A stretch of DNA of 64,000 nt from Ipomoea triloba (GCF_003576645.1 NC_044922.1:17913721-17977720); one strand, 5' to 3'; counted from the stretch's first letter, positions 13,915-27,305 are shown. Numbers and translations are program-made. The notes: generated from the letters alone by a model not told the origin.

Positions 13915-15362
13915 CTAAATTGACATGTTTATATATCTAATTACAACTTTAAAACGTTTGAGGGCCTAATTGACTTTAAAGATAAATATTGCTGGCCTAT
14001 TTGATACATTTTATGCAAAAAAAAGTGAAATTTTTATTTACCTGTTACTACAGGTCACTAACAGGTAATTATGCTTTGATGACTAAATTGACATGTTTAT
14101 ATATCTAATTACAACTTTAAAACGTTTGAGGGCCTAATTGACTTTAAAGATAAATATTGCTGGCCTATTTGATACATTTTATGCAAAAAAAAGTGAAATT
14201 TTTATTTACCTGTTACTACAGGTCACTAACAGGTAATTATGCTTTGATGACTAAATTGACATGTTTATATATCTAATTACAACTTTAAAACGTTTGAGGG
14301 CCTAATTGACTTTAAAGATAAATATTGCTGGCCTATTTGATACATTTTATGCAAAAAAAAGTGAAATTTTTATTTACCTGTTACTACAGGTCACTAACAG
14401 GTAATTATGCTTTGATGACTAAATTGACATGTTTATATATCTAATTACAACTTTAAAACGTTTGAGGGCCTAATTGACTTTAAAGATAAATATTGCTGGC
14501 CTATTTGATACATTTTATGCAAAAAAAAGTGAAATTTTTATTTACCTGTTACTACAGGTCACTAACAGGTAATTATGCTTTGATGACTAAATTGACATGT
14601 TTATATATCTAATTACAACTTTAAAACGTTTGAGGGCCTAATTGACTTTAAAGATAAATATTGCTGGCCTATTTGATACATTTTATGCAAAAAAAAGTGA
14701 AATTTTTATTTACCTGTTACTACAGGTCACTAACAGGTAATTATGCTTTGATGACTAAATTGACATGTTTATATATCTAATTACAACTTTAAAACGTTTG
14801 AGGGCCTAATTGACTTTAAAGATAAATATTGCTGGCCTATTTGATACATTTTATGCAAAAAAAAGTGAAATTTTTATTTACCTGTTACTACAGGTCACTA
14901 ACAGGTAATTATGCTTTGATGACTAAATTGACATGTTTATATATCTAATTACAACTTTAAAACGTTTGAGGGCCTAATTGACTTTAAAGATAAATATTGC
15001 TGGCCTATTTGATACATTTTATGCAAAAAAAAGTGAAATTTTTATTTACCTGTTACTACAGGTCACTAACAGGTAATTATGCTTTGATGACTAAATTGAC
15101 ATGTTTATATATCTAATTACAACTTTAAAACGTTTGAGGGCCTAATTGACTTTAAAGATAAATATTGCTGGCCTATTTGATACATTTTATGCAAAAAAAA
15201 GTGAAATTTTTATTTACCTGTTACTACAGGTCACTAACAGGTAATTATGCTTTGATGACTAAATTGACATGTTTATATATCTAATTACAACTTTAAAACG
15301 TTTGAGGGCCTAATTGACTTTAAAGATAAATATTGCTGGCCTATTTGATACATTTTATGCAA
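13915..15362. repeat. Homogeneous satellite block A, exact 168-bp period
   Basis: The string CCTGTTACTACAGG recurs at 14041, 14209, 14377 and so on to 15217: seven steps of exactly 168 bp with no visible substitution. Neighbouring monomers outside the block differ from each other at many sites. Confidence 0.85.
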
Positions 15363-18300
15363 AAAAAGTGACATTTTTATTTACTCGGCATTACAAGTCA
15401 CTAACAGGTAATTATGCCTTGATGACGAAATTGATATGTTTATGTATCTAATTGGAACTTTAAAACGTTTGAGGGCCTAATTGACTTTAAAGATAAAAAT
15501 TGATAGCCTATTTGATACATTTTATGCCAAAAAAAAAGTGACATTTTAATTACCCGGTATTACAGGTTACTAACGGGTAATTATGCCTTGATGACAAAAT
15601 TAGAATGCTTATGTATCTAATTGAAACTTTAAAAAGTTTGAGGGTCTAATTGACTATACAGATAAAGTTTGATGGCCTATTTGATACATTTTAAGCAAAA
15701 TAAAAAAGTTACATTTTTATTTACATGTTATTACAGGTCACTAGCAGGTAATTATGCCTTGATGACTAAATTGACATGTTTATGTATCTAATTGCAACTT
15801 TAACGAGTTTGAGGGCCTAATTGACTTTTGAGATATAGTTTGATGGCCTATTTGATAAACTTTATGCAAAAAAACAGTGAAATTTTTATTTAACTGTTAC
15901 TACAGGTCACTAACAGGTAATTATGCTTTGATGACTAAATTGACACGTTTATATATCTAATTGCAACTTTAAAAAGTTTGAGGGTCTAATTGACTTTACA
16001 GATAAATATTGATGGCCTATTTGATAAATTTTATGCAAAAAAAGTGAAATTTTTAATTACCTGTTATAACAGGTCACTAACAGGTAATTATGTCTTGATG
16101 ACAAAATTGGTATGTTTATTTATCTAATTGCAACTTTAAAACGTTTGAGGGACTAATTGACTTTAAAGATAAATATTGATGGCCTATTTCATTCATTTTA
16201 TGCAAAACAAAAAAAGGTGACATTTTTGTTTATCAGGTATTACAGGTCACTAACAGGTAATTATGCCTTGATAACGAAATTGACATGTTTATGTTTCTAA
16301 TTGCAACTTTAAAAAGTTTGAGGGTCTAATTGACTTTACAGATAAAGTTTGATGGCCTATTTGATACATTTCGTGCAAAAAAAGGTGACAGTTTTATTTA
16401 CCTGTTATTACAGGTCACTAACAGGTAATTATGCCTTGATAACGAAATTGACATGTTTATGTTTCTAATTGCAACTTTAAAAAGTTTGAGGGTCTAATTG
16501 ACTTTACAGATAAAGTTTGATGGCCTATTTGATACATTTCGTGCAAAAAAAGGTGACAGTTTTATTTACCTGTTATTACAGGTCACTAACAGGTAATTAT
16601 GCCTTGATGACAAAATTGGCATGTTTATGTATCTAATTGCAACTTCAAAACATTTGACAGCCTAATTGACTTTAAAGATAAAAATTCATAGCTTATTTGA
16701 TACATTTTACTCCAAAAAAAATGACATTTTAATTACCCGGTATTACAAGTTACTAACGGGTAATTATGCGTTGATGACAAAATTGGCATGTTTATGTATC
16801 TAATTGCAACTTTAAAAAGTTTGAGGGTCTAAGTGACTTTACAGATAAATTTCGATGGCCTATTTGATACATTTTATGCAAAAAAAAAATGACATTTTTA
16901 TTTACGTGTTATTACATATCACTAGTAGGTAATTATGCCTTGATGACTAAATTGACATGTTTATGTATCTAATTGCAACTTTAAAGATTTTGAAGGCCTA
17001 ATTGACTTTAGAGATAAAGTTTGATGGCCTATTTGATAAATTTTATGCAAAAAAAAAGTGAATTTTTTATTTACCTGTTACTACAGGTCACTAATAGGTA
17101 ATTACGTTATGATGACTAAATTGACATGTTTATATATCTAATTGCAACTTTAAAACGTTTGAGGGCCTAATTGACTTTAAAGATAAATATTGCTGGCCTA
17201 TTTGATACATTTTATGCAAAAAAAGTGATATTTTTATTTACTCGGCATTACAGGTCACTAACAGGTAATTATGCCTTGATGACGAAATTGAAATGTTTAT
17301 GTTTCTAATTGCAACTTTAAAATGTTTGAGGGTTTAATTGACTTTACAGATAAAGTTTGATGGCCTATTTGATACATTTTATGCAAAAAAAAGTGAAATT
17401 TTTGTTTACTTGTTATTACAGGTCACTAACAGGTAATTATGTTATGATGACTAAATTGACATGTTTATATATCTAATTGCACTTTAAAACGTTTGAGGGC
17501 CTAATTCACTTTAAAGATAAATATTGCTGGCCTATTTGATACATTTTATGCAAAACAAGTGACATTTTTATTAACTCGGCACTACAGGTCACTAACAGGT
17601 AATTATGCCATGATGACGAAATTGATATGTTTATGTATCTAATTGCAACTTTAAAACGTTTGAGGGCCTAATTGACTTTAAAGATAAAAATTGATAGCCT
17701 ATTTGATACATTTTATGCCAAAAAAAAGTGACATTTTAATTACCCGGTATTACAAGTTACTAACGGGTAATTATGCCTTGATGACAAAATTGGCATGCTT
17801 ATGTATCTAATTGAAACTTTAAAAAGTTTGAGGGTCTAATTGACTATACAGATAAAGTTTGATGGCCTATTTGATACATTTTAAGCAAAATAAAAAAGTT
17901 ACATGTTTATTTACATGTTATTACAGGTCACTAGCAGGTAATTATGCCTTGATGACTAAATTGACATGTTTATGTATCTAATTGCAACTTTAAAGAGTTT
18001 GAGGACCTAATTGACTTTAGAGATATAGTTTGATGGCCTATTTGATAAATTTTATGCAAAAAAAACATTGAAATTTTTATTTAGCTATTACTAGAGGTCA
18101 CTAACAGGTAATTATGCTTTGATGACTAAATTGACACGTTTATATATCTAATTGCAACTTTAAAAAGTTTGAGGGTCTAATTGACTTTACAGATAAATAT
18201 TGATTGCCTATTTGATAAATTTTATGCAAAAAAAGTGAAATTTTTAATTACCCGTTATAACAGGTCACTAAAAAAAGTGAAATTTTTAATTACCCGTTAT

Positions 18301-20129
18301 AACAGGTCACTAATAGGTAATTATGTCTTGATGACCCGTTATAACAGGTCACTAACAGGTAATTATGTCTTGATGACTAAATTGACATTTTATGTATCTA
18401 ATTGCAACTTTAAAGAGTTTGAAGGCCTAATTGACTTTAGAGATAAAGTTGGATGGCCTATTTGATACATTTTATGCAAAAAAAAAATGACATTTTTATT
18501 TACCTGTTATTACATATCACTAGTAGGTAATTATGCCTTGATGACTAAATTGACATTTTATGTATCTAATTGCAACTTTAAAGAGTTTGAAGGCCTAATT
18601 GACTTTAGAGATAAAGNTAAAACGTTTGAGGGCCTAATTGACTTTAAAGATAAATATTGATGGCCTATTTCATTCATTTTATGAAAAATAAAAAAAGGTG
18701 ACATTTTTGTTTATCAGGTATTACAGGCCATAAAAAAAGGTGACATTTTTGTTTATCAGGTATTACAGGCCACTAACAGGTAATTATGCCTTGATTACGA
18801 AATTGACATGTTTATGTTTCTAATTGCAACTTTAAAAAGTTTGAGGGTTTAATTGACTTTACAGATAAAGTTTTATGGCCTATTTGATACATTTTATGCA
18901 AAAAAAAGTGAAATTTTTATTTACCTGTTATTACAGGTCANNNNNNNNNNNNNNNNNNNNNNNNNNNNNNNNNNCTAATTGACTTTAAAGATAAATATTG
19001 ATGGCCTATTTCATTCATTTTATGAAAAATAAAAAAAGGTGACATTTTTGTTTATCAGGTATTACAGGCCACTAACAGGTAATTATGCCTTGATTACGAA
19101 ATTGACATGTTTATGTTTCTAATTGCAACTTTAAAAAGTTTGAGGGTTTAATTGACTTTACAGATAAAGTTTTATGGCCTATTTGATGCATTTTATGCAA
19201 AAAAAAGTGAAATTTTTATTTACCTGTTATTACAGGTCACTAACAGGTAATTATGTTATGATGACTAAATTGACATGTTTATGTTTCTAATTGCAACTTT
19301 AAAAAGTTTGAGGGTTTAATTGACTTTACAGATAAAGTTTTATGGCCTATTTGATACATTTTATGCAAAAAAAAGTGAAATTTTTATTTACCTGTTATTA
19401 CAGGTCAATAACAGGTAATTATGTTATGATGACTAAATTGACATGTTTATATATCTAATTGCAACTTTAAAACGTTTGAGGGCCTAATTGACTTTAAAGA
19501 TAAATATTGCTGGCCTATTTGATACATTTTATGCAAAAAAAGTGACATTTTTATTTACTCGGCATTACAGGTCACTAACAGGTAATTATGCGTTGATGAC
19601 GAAATTGACATGTTTATGTATCTAACTGCAACTTTAAAAAGTTTGAGGGTTTAATTGACTTTACAGATAAAGTTTGATGGCCTATTTGATACATTTTATG
19701 CAAAAAAAGTGACATTTTTATTTACTCGGCATTACAGGTCACTAACAGGTAATTATGCCTTGATGACGAAATTGACATGTTTATGTATCTAACTGCAACT
19801 TTAAAAAGTTTGAGGGTTTAATTGACTTTACAGATAAAGTTTGATGGCCTATTTGATACATTTTATGCAAAAAATAGTGAAATTTTTATTTACCTGTTAT
19901 TACAGGTCACTAATAGGTAATTATGTTATGATGACTAAATTGACATGTTTATATATCTAATTGTAACTTTAAAACGTTTGAGGGCCTAATTGACTTTAAA
20001 GATAAATATTTCTGGCCTATTTGATACATTTTATGCAAAAAAAAGTGACATTTTTATTTACTCGGCATTACAGGTCACTAACAGGTAATTATGCCTTGAT
20101 GACGAAATTGATATGTTTATGTATCTAAT

Positions 20130-23100
20130 TGCAACTTTAAAACGTTTGAGGGCCTAATTGACTTTAAAGATAAAAATTCATAGCTTATTTGATACATTTT
20201 ACTCCAAAAAAAATGACATTTTAATTACCCGGTATTACAAGTTACTAACGGGTAATTATGCGTTGATGACAAAATTGGCATGTTTATGTATCTAATTGCA
20301 ACTTTAAAACGTTTGAGGGCCTAATTGACTTTAAAGATAAAAATTCATAGCTTATTTGATACATTTTACTCCAAAAAAAATGACATTTTAATTACCCGGT
20401 ATTACAAGTTACTAACGGGTAATTATGCGTTGATGACAAAATTGGCATGTTTATGTATCTAATTGCAACTTTAAAACGTTTGAGGGCCTAATTGACTTTA
20501 AAGATAAAAATTCATAGCTTATTTGATACATTTTACTCCAAAAAAAATGACATTTTAATTACCCGGTATTACAAGTTACTAACGGGTAATTATGCGTTGA
20601 TGACAAAATTGGCATGTTTATGTATCTAATTGCAACTTTAAAACGTTTGAGGGCCTAATTGACTTTAAAGATAAAAATTCATAGCTTATTTGATACATTT
20701 TACTCCAAAAAAAATGACATTTTAATTACCCGGTATTACAAGTTACTAACGGGTAATTATGCGTTGATGACAAAATTGGCATGTTTATGTATCTAATTGC
20801 AACTTTAAAACGTTTGAGGGCCTAATTGACTTTAAAGATAAAAATTCATAGCTTATTTGATACATTTTACTCCAAAAAAAATGACATTTTAATTACCCGG
20901 TATTACAAGTTACTAACGGGTAATTATGCGTTGATGACAAAATTGGCATGTTTATGTATCTAATTGCAACTTTAAAACGTTTGAGGGCCTAATTGACTTT
21001 AAAGATAAAAATTCATAGCTTATTTGATACATTTTACTCCAAAAAAAATGACATTTTAATTACCCGGTATTACAAGTTACTAACGGGTAATTATGCGTTG
21101 ATGACAAAATTGGCATGTTTATGTATCTAATTGCAACTTTAAAACGTTTGAGGGCCTAATTGACTTTAAAGATAAAAATTCATAGCTTATTTGATACATT
21201 TTACTCCAAAAAAAATGACATTTTAATTACCCGGTATTACAAGTTACTAACGGGTAATTATGCGTTGATGACAAAATTGGCATGTTTATGTATCTAATTG
21301 CAACTTTAAAACGTTTGAGGGCCTAATTGACTTTAAAGATAAAAATTCATAGCTTATTTGATACATTTTACTCCAAAAAAAATGACATTTTAATTACCCG
21401 GTATTACAAGTTACTAACGGGTAATTATGCGTTGATGACAAAATTGGCATGTTTATGTATCTAATTGCAACTTTAAAACGTTTGAGGGCCTAATTGACTT
21501 TAAAGATAAAAATTCATAGCTTATTTGATACATTTTACTCCAAAAAAAATGACATTTTAATTACCCGGTATTACAAGTTACTAACGGGTAATTATGCGTT
21601 GATGACAAAATTGGCATGTTTATGTATCTAATTGCAACTTTAAAACGTTTGAGGGCCTAATTGACTTTAAAGATAAAAATTCATAGCTTATTTGATACAT
21701 TTTACTCCAAAAAAAATGACATTTTAATTACCCGGTATTACAAGTTACTAACGGGTAATTATGCGTTGATGACAAAATTGGCATGTTTATGTATCTAATT
21801 GCAACTTTAAAACGTTTGAGGGCCTAATTGACTTTAAAGATAAAAATTCATAGCTTATTTGATACATTTTACTCCAAAAAAAATGACATTTTAATTACCC
21901 GGTATTACAAGTTACTAACGGGTAATTATGCGTTGATGACAAAATTGGCATGTTTATGTATCTAATTGCAACTTTAAAACGTTTGAGGGCCTAATTGACT
22001 TTAAAGATAAAAATTCATAGCTTATTTGATACATTTTACTCCAAAAAAAATGACATTTTAATTACCCGGTATTACAAGTTACTAACGGGTAATTATGCGT
22101 TGATGACAAAATTGGCATGTTTATGTATCTAATTGCAACTTTAAAACGTTTGAGGGCCTAATTGACTTTAAAGATAAAAATTCATAGCTTATTTGATACA
22201 TTTTACTCCAAAAAAAATGACATTTTAATTACCCGGTATTACAAGTTACTAACGGGTAATTATGCGTTGATGACAAAATTGGCATGTTTATGTATCTAAT
22301 TGCAACTTTAAAACGTTTGAGGGCCTAATTGACTTTAAAGATAAAAATTCATAGCTTATTTGATACATTTTACTCCAAAAAAAATGACATTTTAATTACC
22401 CGGTATTACAAGTTACTAACGGGTAATTATGCGTTGATGACAAAATTGGCATGTTTATGTATCTAATTGCAACTTTAAAACGTTTGAGGGCCTAATTGAC
22501 TTTAAAGATAAAAATTCATAGCTTATTTGATACATTTTACTCCAAAAAAAATGACATTTTAATTACCCGGTATTACAAGTTACTAACGGGTAATTATGCG
22601 TTGATGACAAAATTGGCATGTTTATGTATCTAATTGCAACTTTAAAACGTTTGAGGGCCTAATTGACTTTAAAGATAAAAATTCATAGCTTATTTGATAC
22701 ATTTTACTCCAAAAAAAATGACATTTTAATTACCCGGTATTACAAGTTACTAACGGGTAATTATGCGTTGATGACAAAATTGGCATGTTTATGTATCTAA
22801 TTGCAACTTTAAAACGTTTGAGGGCCTAATTGACTTTAAAGATAAAAATTCATAGCTTATTTGATACATTTTACTCCAAAAAAAATGACATTTTAATTAC
22901 CCGGTATTACAAGTTACTAACGGGTAATTATGCGTTGATGACAAAATTGGCATGTTTATGTATCTAATTGCAACTTTAAAACGTTTGAGGGCCTAATTGA
23001 CTTTAAAGATAAAAATTCATAGCTTATTTGATACATTTTACTCCAAAAAAAATGACATTTTAATTACCCGGTATTACAAGTTACTAACGGGTAATTATGC

Positions 23101-24640
23101 GTTGATGACAAAATTGGCATGTTTATGTATCTAATTGCAACTTTAAAACGTTTGAGGGCCTAATTGACTTTAAAGATAAAAATTCATAGCTTATTTGATA
23201 CATTTTACTCCAAAAAAAATGACATTTTAATTACCCGGTATTACAAGTTACTAACGGGTAATTATGCGTTGATGACAAAATTGGCATGTTTATGTATCTA
23301 ATTGCAACTTTAAAACGTTTGAGGGCCTAATTGACTTTAAAGATAAAAATTCATAGCTTATTTGATACATTTTACTCCAAAAAAAATGACATTTTAATTA
23401 CCCGGTATTACAAGTTACTAACGGGTAATTATGCGTTGATGACAAAATTGGCATGTTTATGTATCTAATTGCAACTTTAAAACGTTTGAGGGCCTAATTG
23501 ACTTTAAAGATAAAAATTCATAGCTTATTTGATACATTTTACTCCAAAAAAAATGACATTTTAATTACCCGGTATTACAAGTTACTAACGGGTAATTATG
23601 CGTTGATGACAAAATTGGCATGTTTATGTATCTAATTGCAACTTTAAAACGTTTGAGGGCCTAATTGACTTTAAAGATAAAAATTCATAGCTTATTTGAT
23701 ACATTTTACTCCAAAAAAAATGACATTTTAATTACCCGGTATTACAAGTTACTAACGGGTAATTATGCGTTGATGACAAAATTGGCATGTTTATGTATCT
23801 AATTGCAACTTTAAAACGTTTGAGGGCCTAATTGACTTTAAAGATAAAAATTCATAGCTTATTTGATACATTTTACTCCAAAAAAAATGACATTTTAATT
23901 ACCCGGTATTACAAGTTACTAACGGGTAATTATGCGTTGATGACAAAATTGGCATGTTTATGTATCTAATTGCAACTTTAAAACGTTTGAGGGCCTAATT
24001 GACTTTAAAGATAAAAATTCATAGCTTATTTGATACATTTTACTCCAAAAAAAATGACATTTTAATTACCCGGTATTACAAGTTACTAACGGGTAATTAT
24101 GCGTTGATGACAAAATTGGCATGTTTATGTATCTAATTGCAACTTTAAAACGTTTGAGGGCCTAATTGACTTTAAAGATAAAAATTCATAGCTTATTTGA
24201 TACATTTTACTCCAAAAAAAATGACATTTTAATTACCCGGTATTACAAGTTACTAACGGGTAATTATGCGTTGATGACAAAATTGGCATGTTTATGTATC
24301 TAATTGCAACTTTAAAACGTTTGAGGGCCTAATTGACTTTAAAGATAAAAATTCATAGCTTATTTGATACATTTTACTCCAAAAAAAATGACATTTTAAT
24401 TACCCGGTATTACAAGTTACTAACGGGTAATTATGCGTTGATGACAAAATTGGCATGTTTATGTATCTAATTGCAACTTTAAAACGTTTGAGGGCCTAAT
24501 TGACTTTAAAGATAAAAATTCATAGCTTATTTGATACATTTTACTCCAAAAAAAATGACATTTTAATTACCCGGTATTACAAGTTACTAACGGGTAATTA
24601 TGCGTTGATGACAAAATTGGCATGTTTATGTATCTAATTG
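20130..24640. repeat. Homogeneous satellite block B, exact 167-bp period, ~27 copies
   Basis: CCCGGTATTACAAG recurs with exactly 167-bp spacing from ~20229 to ~24571 (26 steps over 4342 bp, no indels). All units I compared read the same, with marker variants TTCATAGCTTATT, ACTCCAAAAAAAATGAC and TATGCGTTGATGAC. It ends when a different monomer (AAAAAGTTTGAGGGTCTAAG) resumes at ~24640. Confidence 0.9.
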
Positions 24641-25249
24641 CAACTTTAAAAAGTTTGAGGGTCTAAGTGACTTTACAGATAAATTTCGATGGCCTATTTG
24701 ATACATTTTATGCAAAAAAAAAAAATGACATTTTTATTTACCTGTTATTATATATCACTAGTAGATAATTATGCCTTGATGACTAAATTGACATTTTATG
24801 TATCTAATTGCAACTTTAAAGAGTTTGAAGGCCTAATTGACTTTAGAGATAAAGTTTGATGGCCTATGTAACACCCCAATTTCTGCTCCGACAACTATTA
24901 CAATATGCGTAATATAACGCTGCGGAAGCTTACATCTTACAGCAGTAAACTGGGTGCTACCGCCACACTTAGAGTGAAGCCTATCACCTCTTTGATAAAA
25001 CTTCCACTCTAAGTGCACAGGCTAAAGGAAACACACTCAACATCAACACCCCAAACATCAAAATATAATATTCTAGGCATATATATTAATATCAAAAGGT
25101 ATTTATAAGAATTTGCCCGACGGCTGTTATTTACAAACTTCGGGTCCTCCACTGCCCTAACAGACTAGAGCCAGCCAAAACTAAGGCTACCAAAAGATAT
25201 ATATACACAAAAAGAAAAAACCATCCAAAAACTTCCCAACTCTGGCCCT

Positions 25250-25804
25250 CTAATCCAAACTTCGGTACACCGGTGTGGTGTACGTGCCCCAAACGAGGTG
25301 CCACTCTCCCTCGAACCACATGATGTGATCGAGGAAGCGACACTCGACTAACATCATTGACCACTCGTCACGAAAATCTCGTGGGTCGGAGTCCCACGGA
25401 CACGGGTAGCGGACAATGAACTCGATAGGGTCAGAACCGGGAATAAGCTCTATGGGGTAGTACCCATACTGAGCATTTAACTCATCTACTAAGTCCAAAA
25501 AGGAATAAGGATTGACTGGGCTGACTGGGGTTGCTGGAGTATAGTCAGGGGACGCTGGAGTATAGTCTGGAGAGCTTTGAGAATCGGGTGGAGAATAGGG
25601 GTCTCTGTCCGGCGTGTCATGCAAAGTCTGACCAACAAAAGTAGGTCCCGGGCAAACATGATCAGGAGTGTTTGCCGGGCTACAGGATCCTTCACTGGAT
25701 GACATCTGAAATGACGTACACGGTGAAGTGTAATTAGCACAACGGCTAAGTAAGGTAATCCATTTGTCACTTCCATCAGATAAAAGTTTTGACAAATAAT
25801 TCAT
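25250..25804 (-). CDS. 184-aa ORF inside the gypsy LTR, function unknown
   Basis: An ATG-started frame on the same strand as the retroelement. I do not recognise a family. Visible: a Ser/Pro/Thr-rich middle with two SPDYTPA repeats (residues ~82-98), then an acidic, aromatic-rich C-terminal part (LVDELNAQYGYYP, RYPCPWDSDPRDFRDEW, WFEGEWHLVWGTY). LTRs are not normally coding, so this may be chance, a captured fragment, or a small LTR-encoded peptide. Codon and amino-acid composition look more protein-like than the surrounding AT-rich LTR. Confidence 0.3.
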   Translation of the reverse strand: MNYLSKLLSDGSDKWITLLSRCANYTSPCTSFQMSSSEGSCSPANTPDHVCPGPTFVGQTLHDTPDRDPYSPPDSQSSPDYTPASPDYTPATPVSPVNPYSFLDLVDELNAQYGYYPIELIPGSDPIEFIVRYPCPWDSDPRDFRDEWSMMLVECRFLDHIMWFEGEWHLVWGTYTTPVYRSLD

Positions 25805-26290
25805 AAGGGTAAATACACATTACCAAATATGGTGTCCATGCCTTTCATTACTGCAATCAACAATTAATGCCATATAATCACAAGCATATAATGAGTATAT
25901 AAGTCACAACACATTTCCTTATCAAACTTCCTAGTTCATCAAACTAGGTTGCCTTTGATTTCTTTTCATACAGGATAGGTTTTCAGAACTATCCCTGTCT
26001 ATCACACATGTCAATGCCACAATTATGACTTCTAGTTGTCTTCAATTATGAAAACGTTACTTAGTTTCTGACTAGAAGCAAGAGACCTTATTGAGGATAC
26101 AAATTTCTTTGACTAGACCGAAATCGGATCTGGACATGGGGATTACGGTCCTGCCCCAAGTCTCGTTCGTGATCCCTTGGACGAAGGTTCATCATTATGG
26201 TCCCTAGTTTGGCCCCACCTAGGTCCATAAAGCTGATACCAACCCGAAAATGACATGAGTATCTATACTTAAGTGTGCACACCCCCACGG

Positions 26291-26500
26291 CCTACGCCTG
26301 ACTGAGTGATATAGAAAACTCCCCTGCGCCTGACTGAGTGACGCAGAGCCTCCCTACGCCTGACGAAGTGACGTAGAGACTCCCTACGCCTGACGAAGTG
26401 ACGTAGAGACTTGGCGAATAGACTTCGCTTTACGTATGAATAAAACCTGCGCCTGACTGAGTGACGCAGAAACTCCCTACGCCTGACGAAGTGACGTAGA
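26291..26500. repeat. Six hairpin-forming 23-nt repeats within the LTR
   Basis: Units of form CTRCG + 13 nt (CCTGACTGAGTGA or CCTGACGAAGTGA) + CGYAG. Arms are CTGCG/CGCAG at 26324-26346 and 26447-26469, and CTACG/CGTAG at 26354-26376, 26384-26406 and 26477-26499. The first unit (26292-26314) has a decayed right arm. Spacing is ~30 bp within clusters with a 63-bp break. Confidence 0.8.
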
Positions 26501-26749
26501 GGGTTGGCGTATACTGCCGTACATATATTGAAGAAGACCATCGGTATTATAGCCCGAGGTAATATAAATGACAAGGTCCTCTTTAACTTCTTGAAACTAA
26601 GGTTTTAAAAACATTTCCCCTCCTTTCTCATCTTCTTTTGGACATTTTCCACAAAATCAAGTCCCTATTTTGAAAACAATTACCATTCTCAACTTGGTTC
26701 ACAAGTCTCGTCTCTCAAAACATCTTTCTCAAAACATCTTCCATCATCA

Positions 26750-27150
26750 CACTACACATTTGTATATATGCATACCACATAAGCCTAACACTTTCCACAT
26801 ATTTATGCATATTCACTTAAGGTACACATACCAAATATATACATATTACAACACTCCATTTAAATATACATACATACTCATATATGTACATATATTATAA
26901 TACACACATTACACGTATATATATATACATACCACATATATATATACTTAATACTCATACCATATATAATATGTATATATTACTTATATACACATACGTA
27001 GGTTATGCTACACATCCAATATATATAAATATGTAATACTATTTTCATATATATAAATATATCACACACATACATATACAGTATATATATACCACACGCA
27101 CACATCATATATATATTACACACACTCACAATTATCATTAACACATCAAT
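26750..27150. repeat. TA/CA-rich low-complexity tract in LTR
   Basis: Long runs of TATATA, CACACA and CATATATA mixtures. No coding sequence is credible here. Confidence 0.7.
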
Positions 27151-27305
27151 AATCATACTAAGCGTAATTCAGAAAATTTCAGCTTGGCGCAGTCCGAAAG
27201 ATTGAGCCAGTAAAAATAGTTCCCGAACTCTTTTTCACTTGAAATTTTTATGGTAGAACCCCAACTTATAGTACTTGATGTCCATAAAAAGTTTTGGTCA
27301 TTTTG

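Larger units (their letters stand above)
2671..24866. repeat. Large satellite array, ~167-168 bp monomer, ~130 copies
   Basis: Head-to-tail monomers fill ~22 kb. Landmarks of each unit are GGCCTAATTGACTTTA, then GATGGCCTATTTGATA, an A-run (ATGCAAAAAAAAGTGA), TTACCTGTTATTACAGG...TAACAGGTAATTATG, CATGTTTATGTATCTAATTG and AACTTTAAAA-GTTTGAG. Several monomer subfamilies alternate: TTACCTG/CAGGTAA stem, TTACCCG/CGGGTAA stem, TTACTCGG, and TTATCAGG. Partial duplications and truncated units occur (for example near 5440, 5970, 7180, 7530, 18260). Single Ns at 6463, 8078, 10871, 11409 and 18617 and N runs near 11983-12007 and 18941-18974 mark assembly joins, so copy number is unreliable. No gene is seen inside. 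Monomer length is in the range of plant centromeric or subtelomeric satellites, but location is not shown. Confidence 0.95.

Noticed and set aside
18181..18465. 94-codon frame with a repeated TRYNRSL peptide
   Set aside because: It is a translation of locally duplicated satellite monomer; nothing else supports coding.
2671..24866. Possible CRISPR-like or bacterial repeat array
   Set aside because: No unique spacers; the repeats are contiguous ~167-bp monomers in a plant genome.
2671..24866. Calling the array centromeric
   Set aside because: Monomer size and possible higher-order structure fit, but nothing in the window shows chromosomal location or CENH3 association.
26269..26574. Minus-strand frame with repeated RHFVRRRE peptide
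   Set aside because: It translates the hairpin tandem repeat; arms and loops explain the pattern better than protein coding.
26670..26900. 76-codon His/Ile/Tyr-rich frame
   Set aside because: Falls in a TA/CA low-complexity tract.
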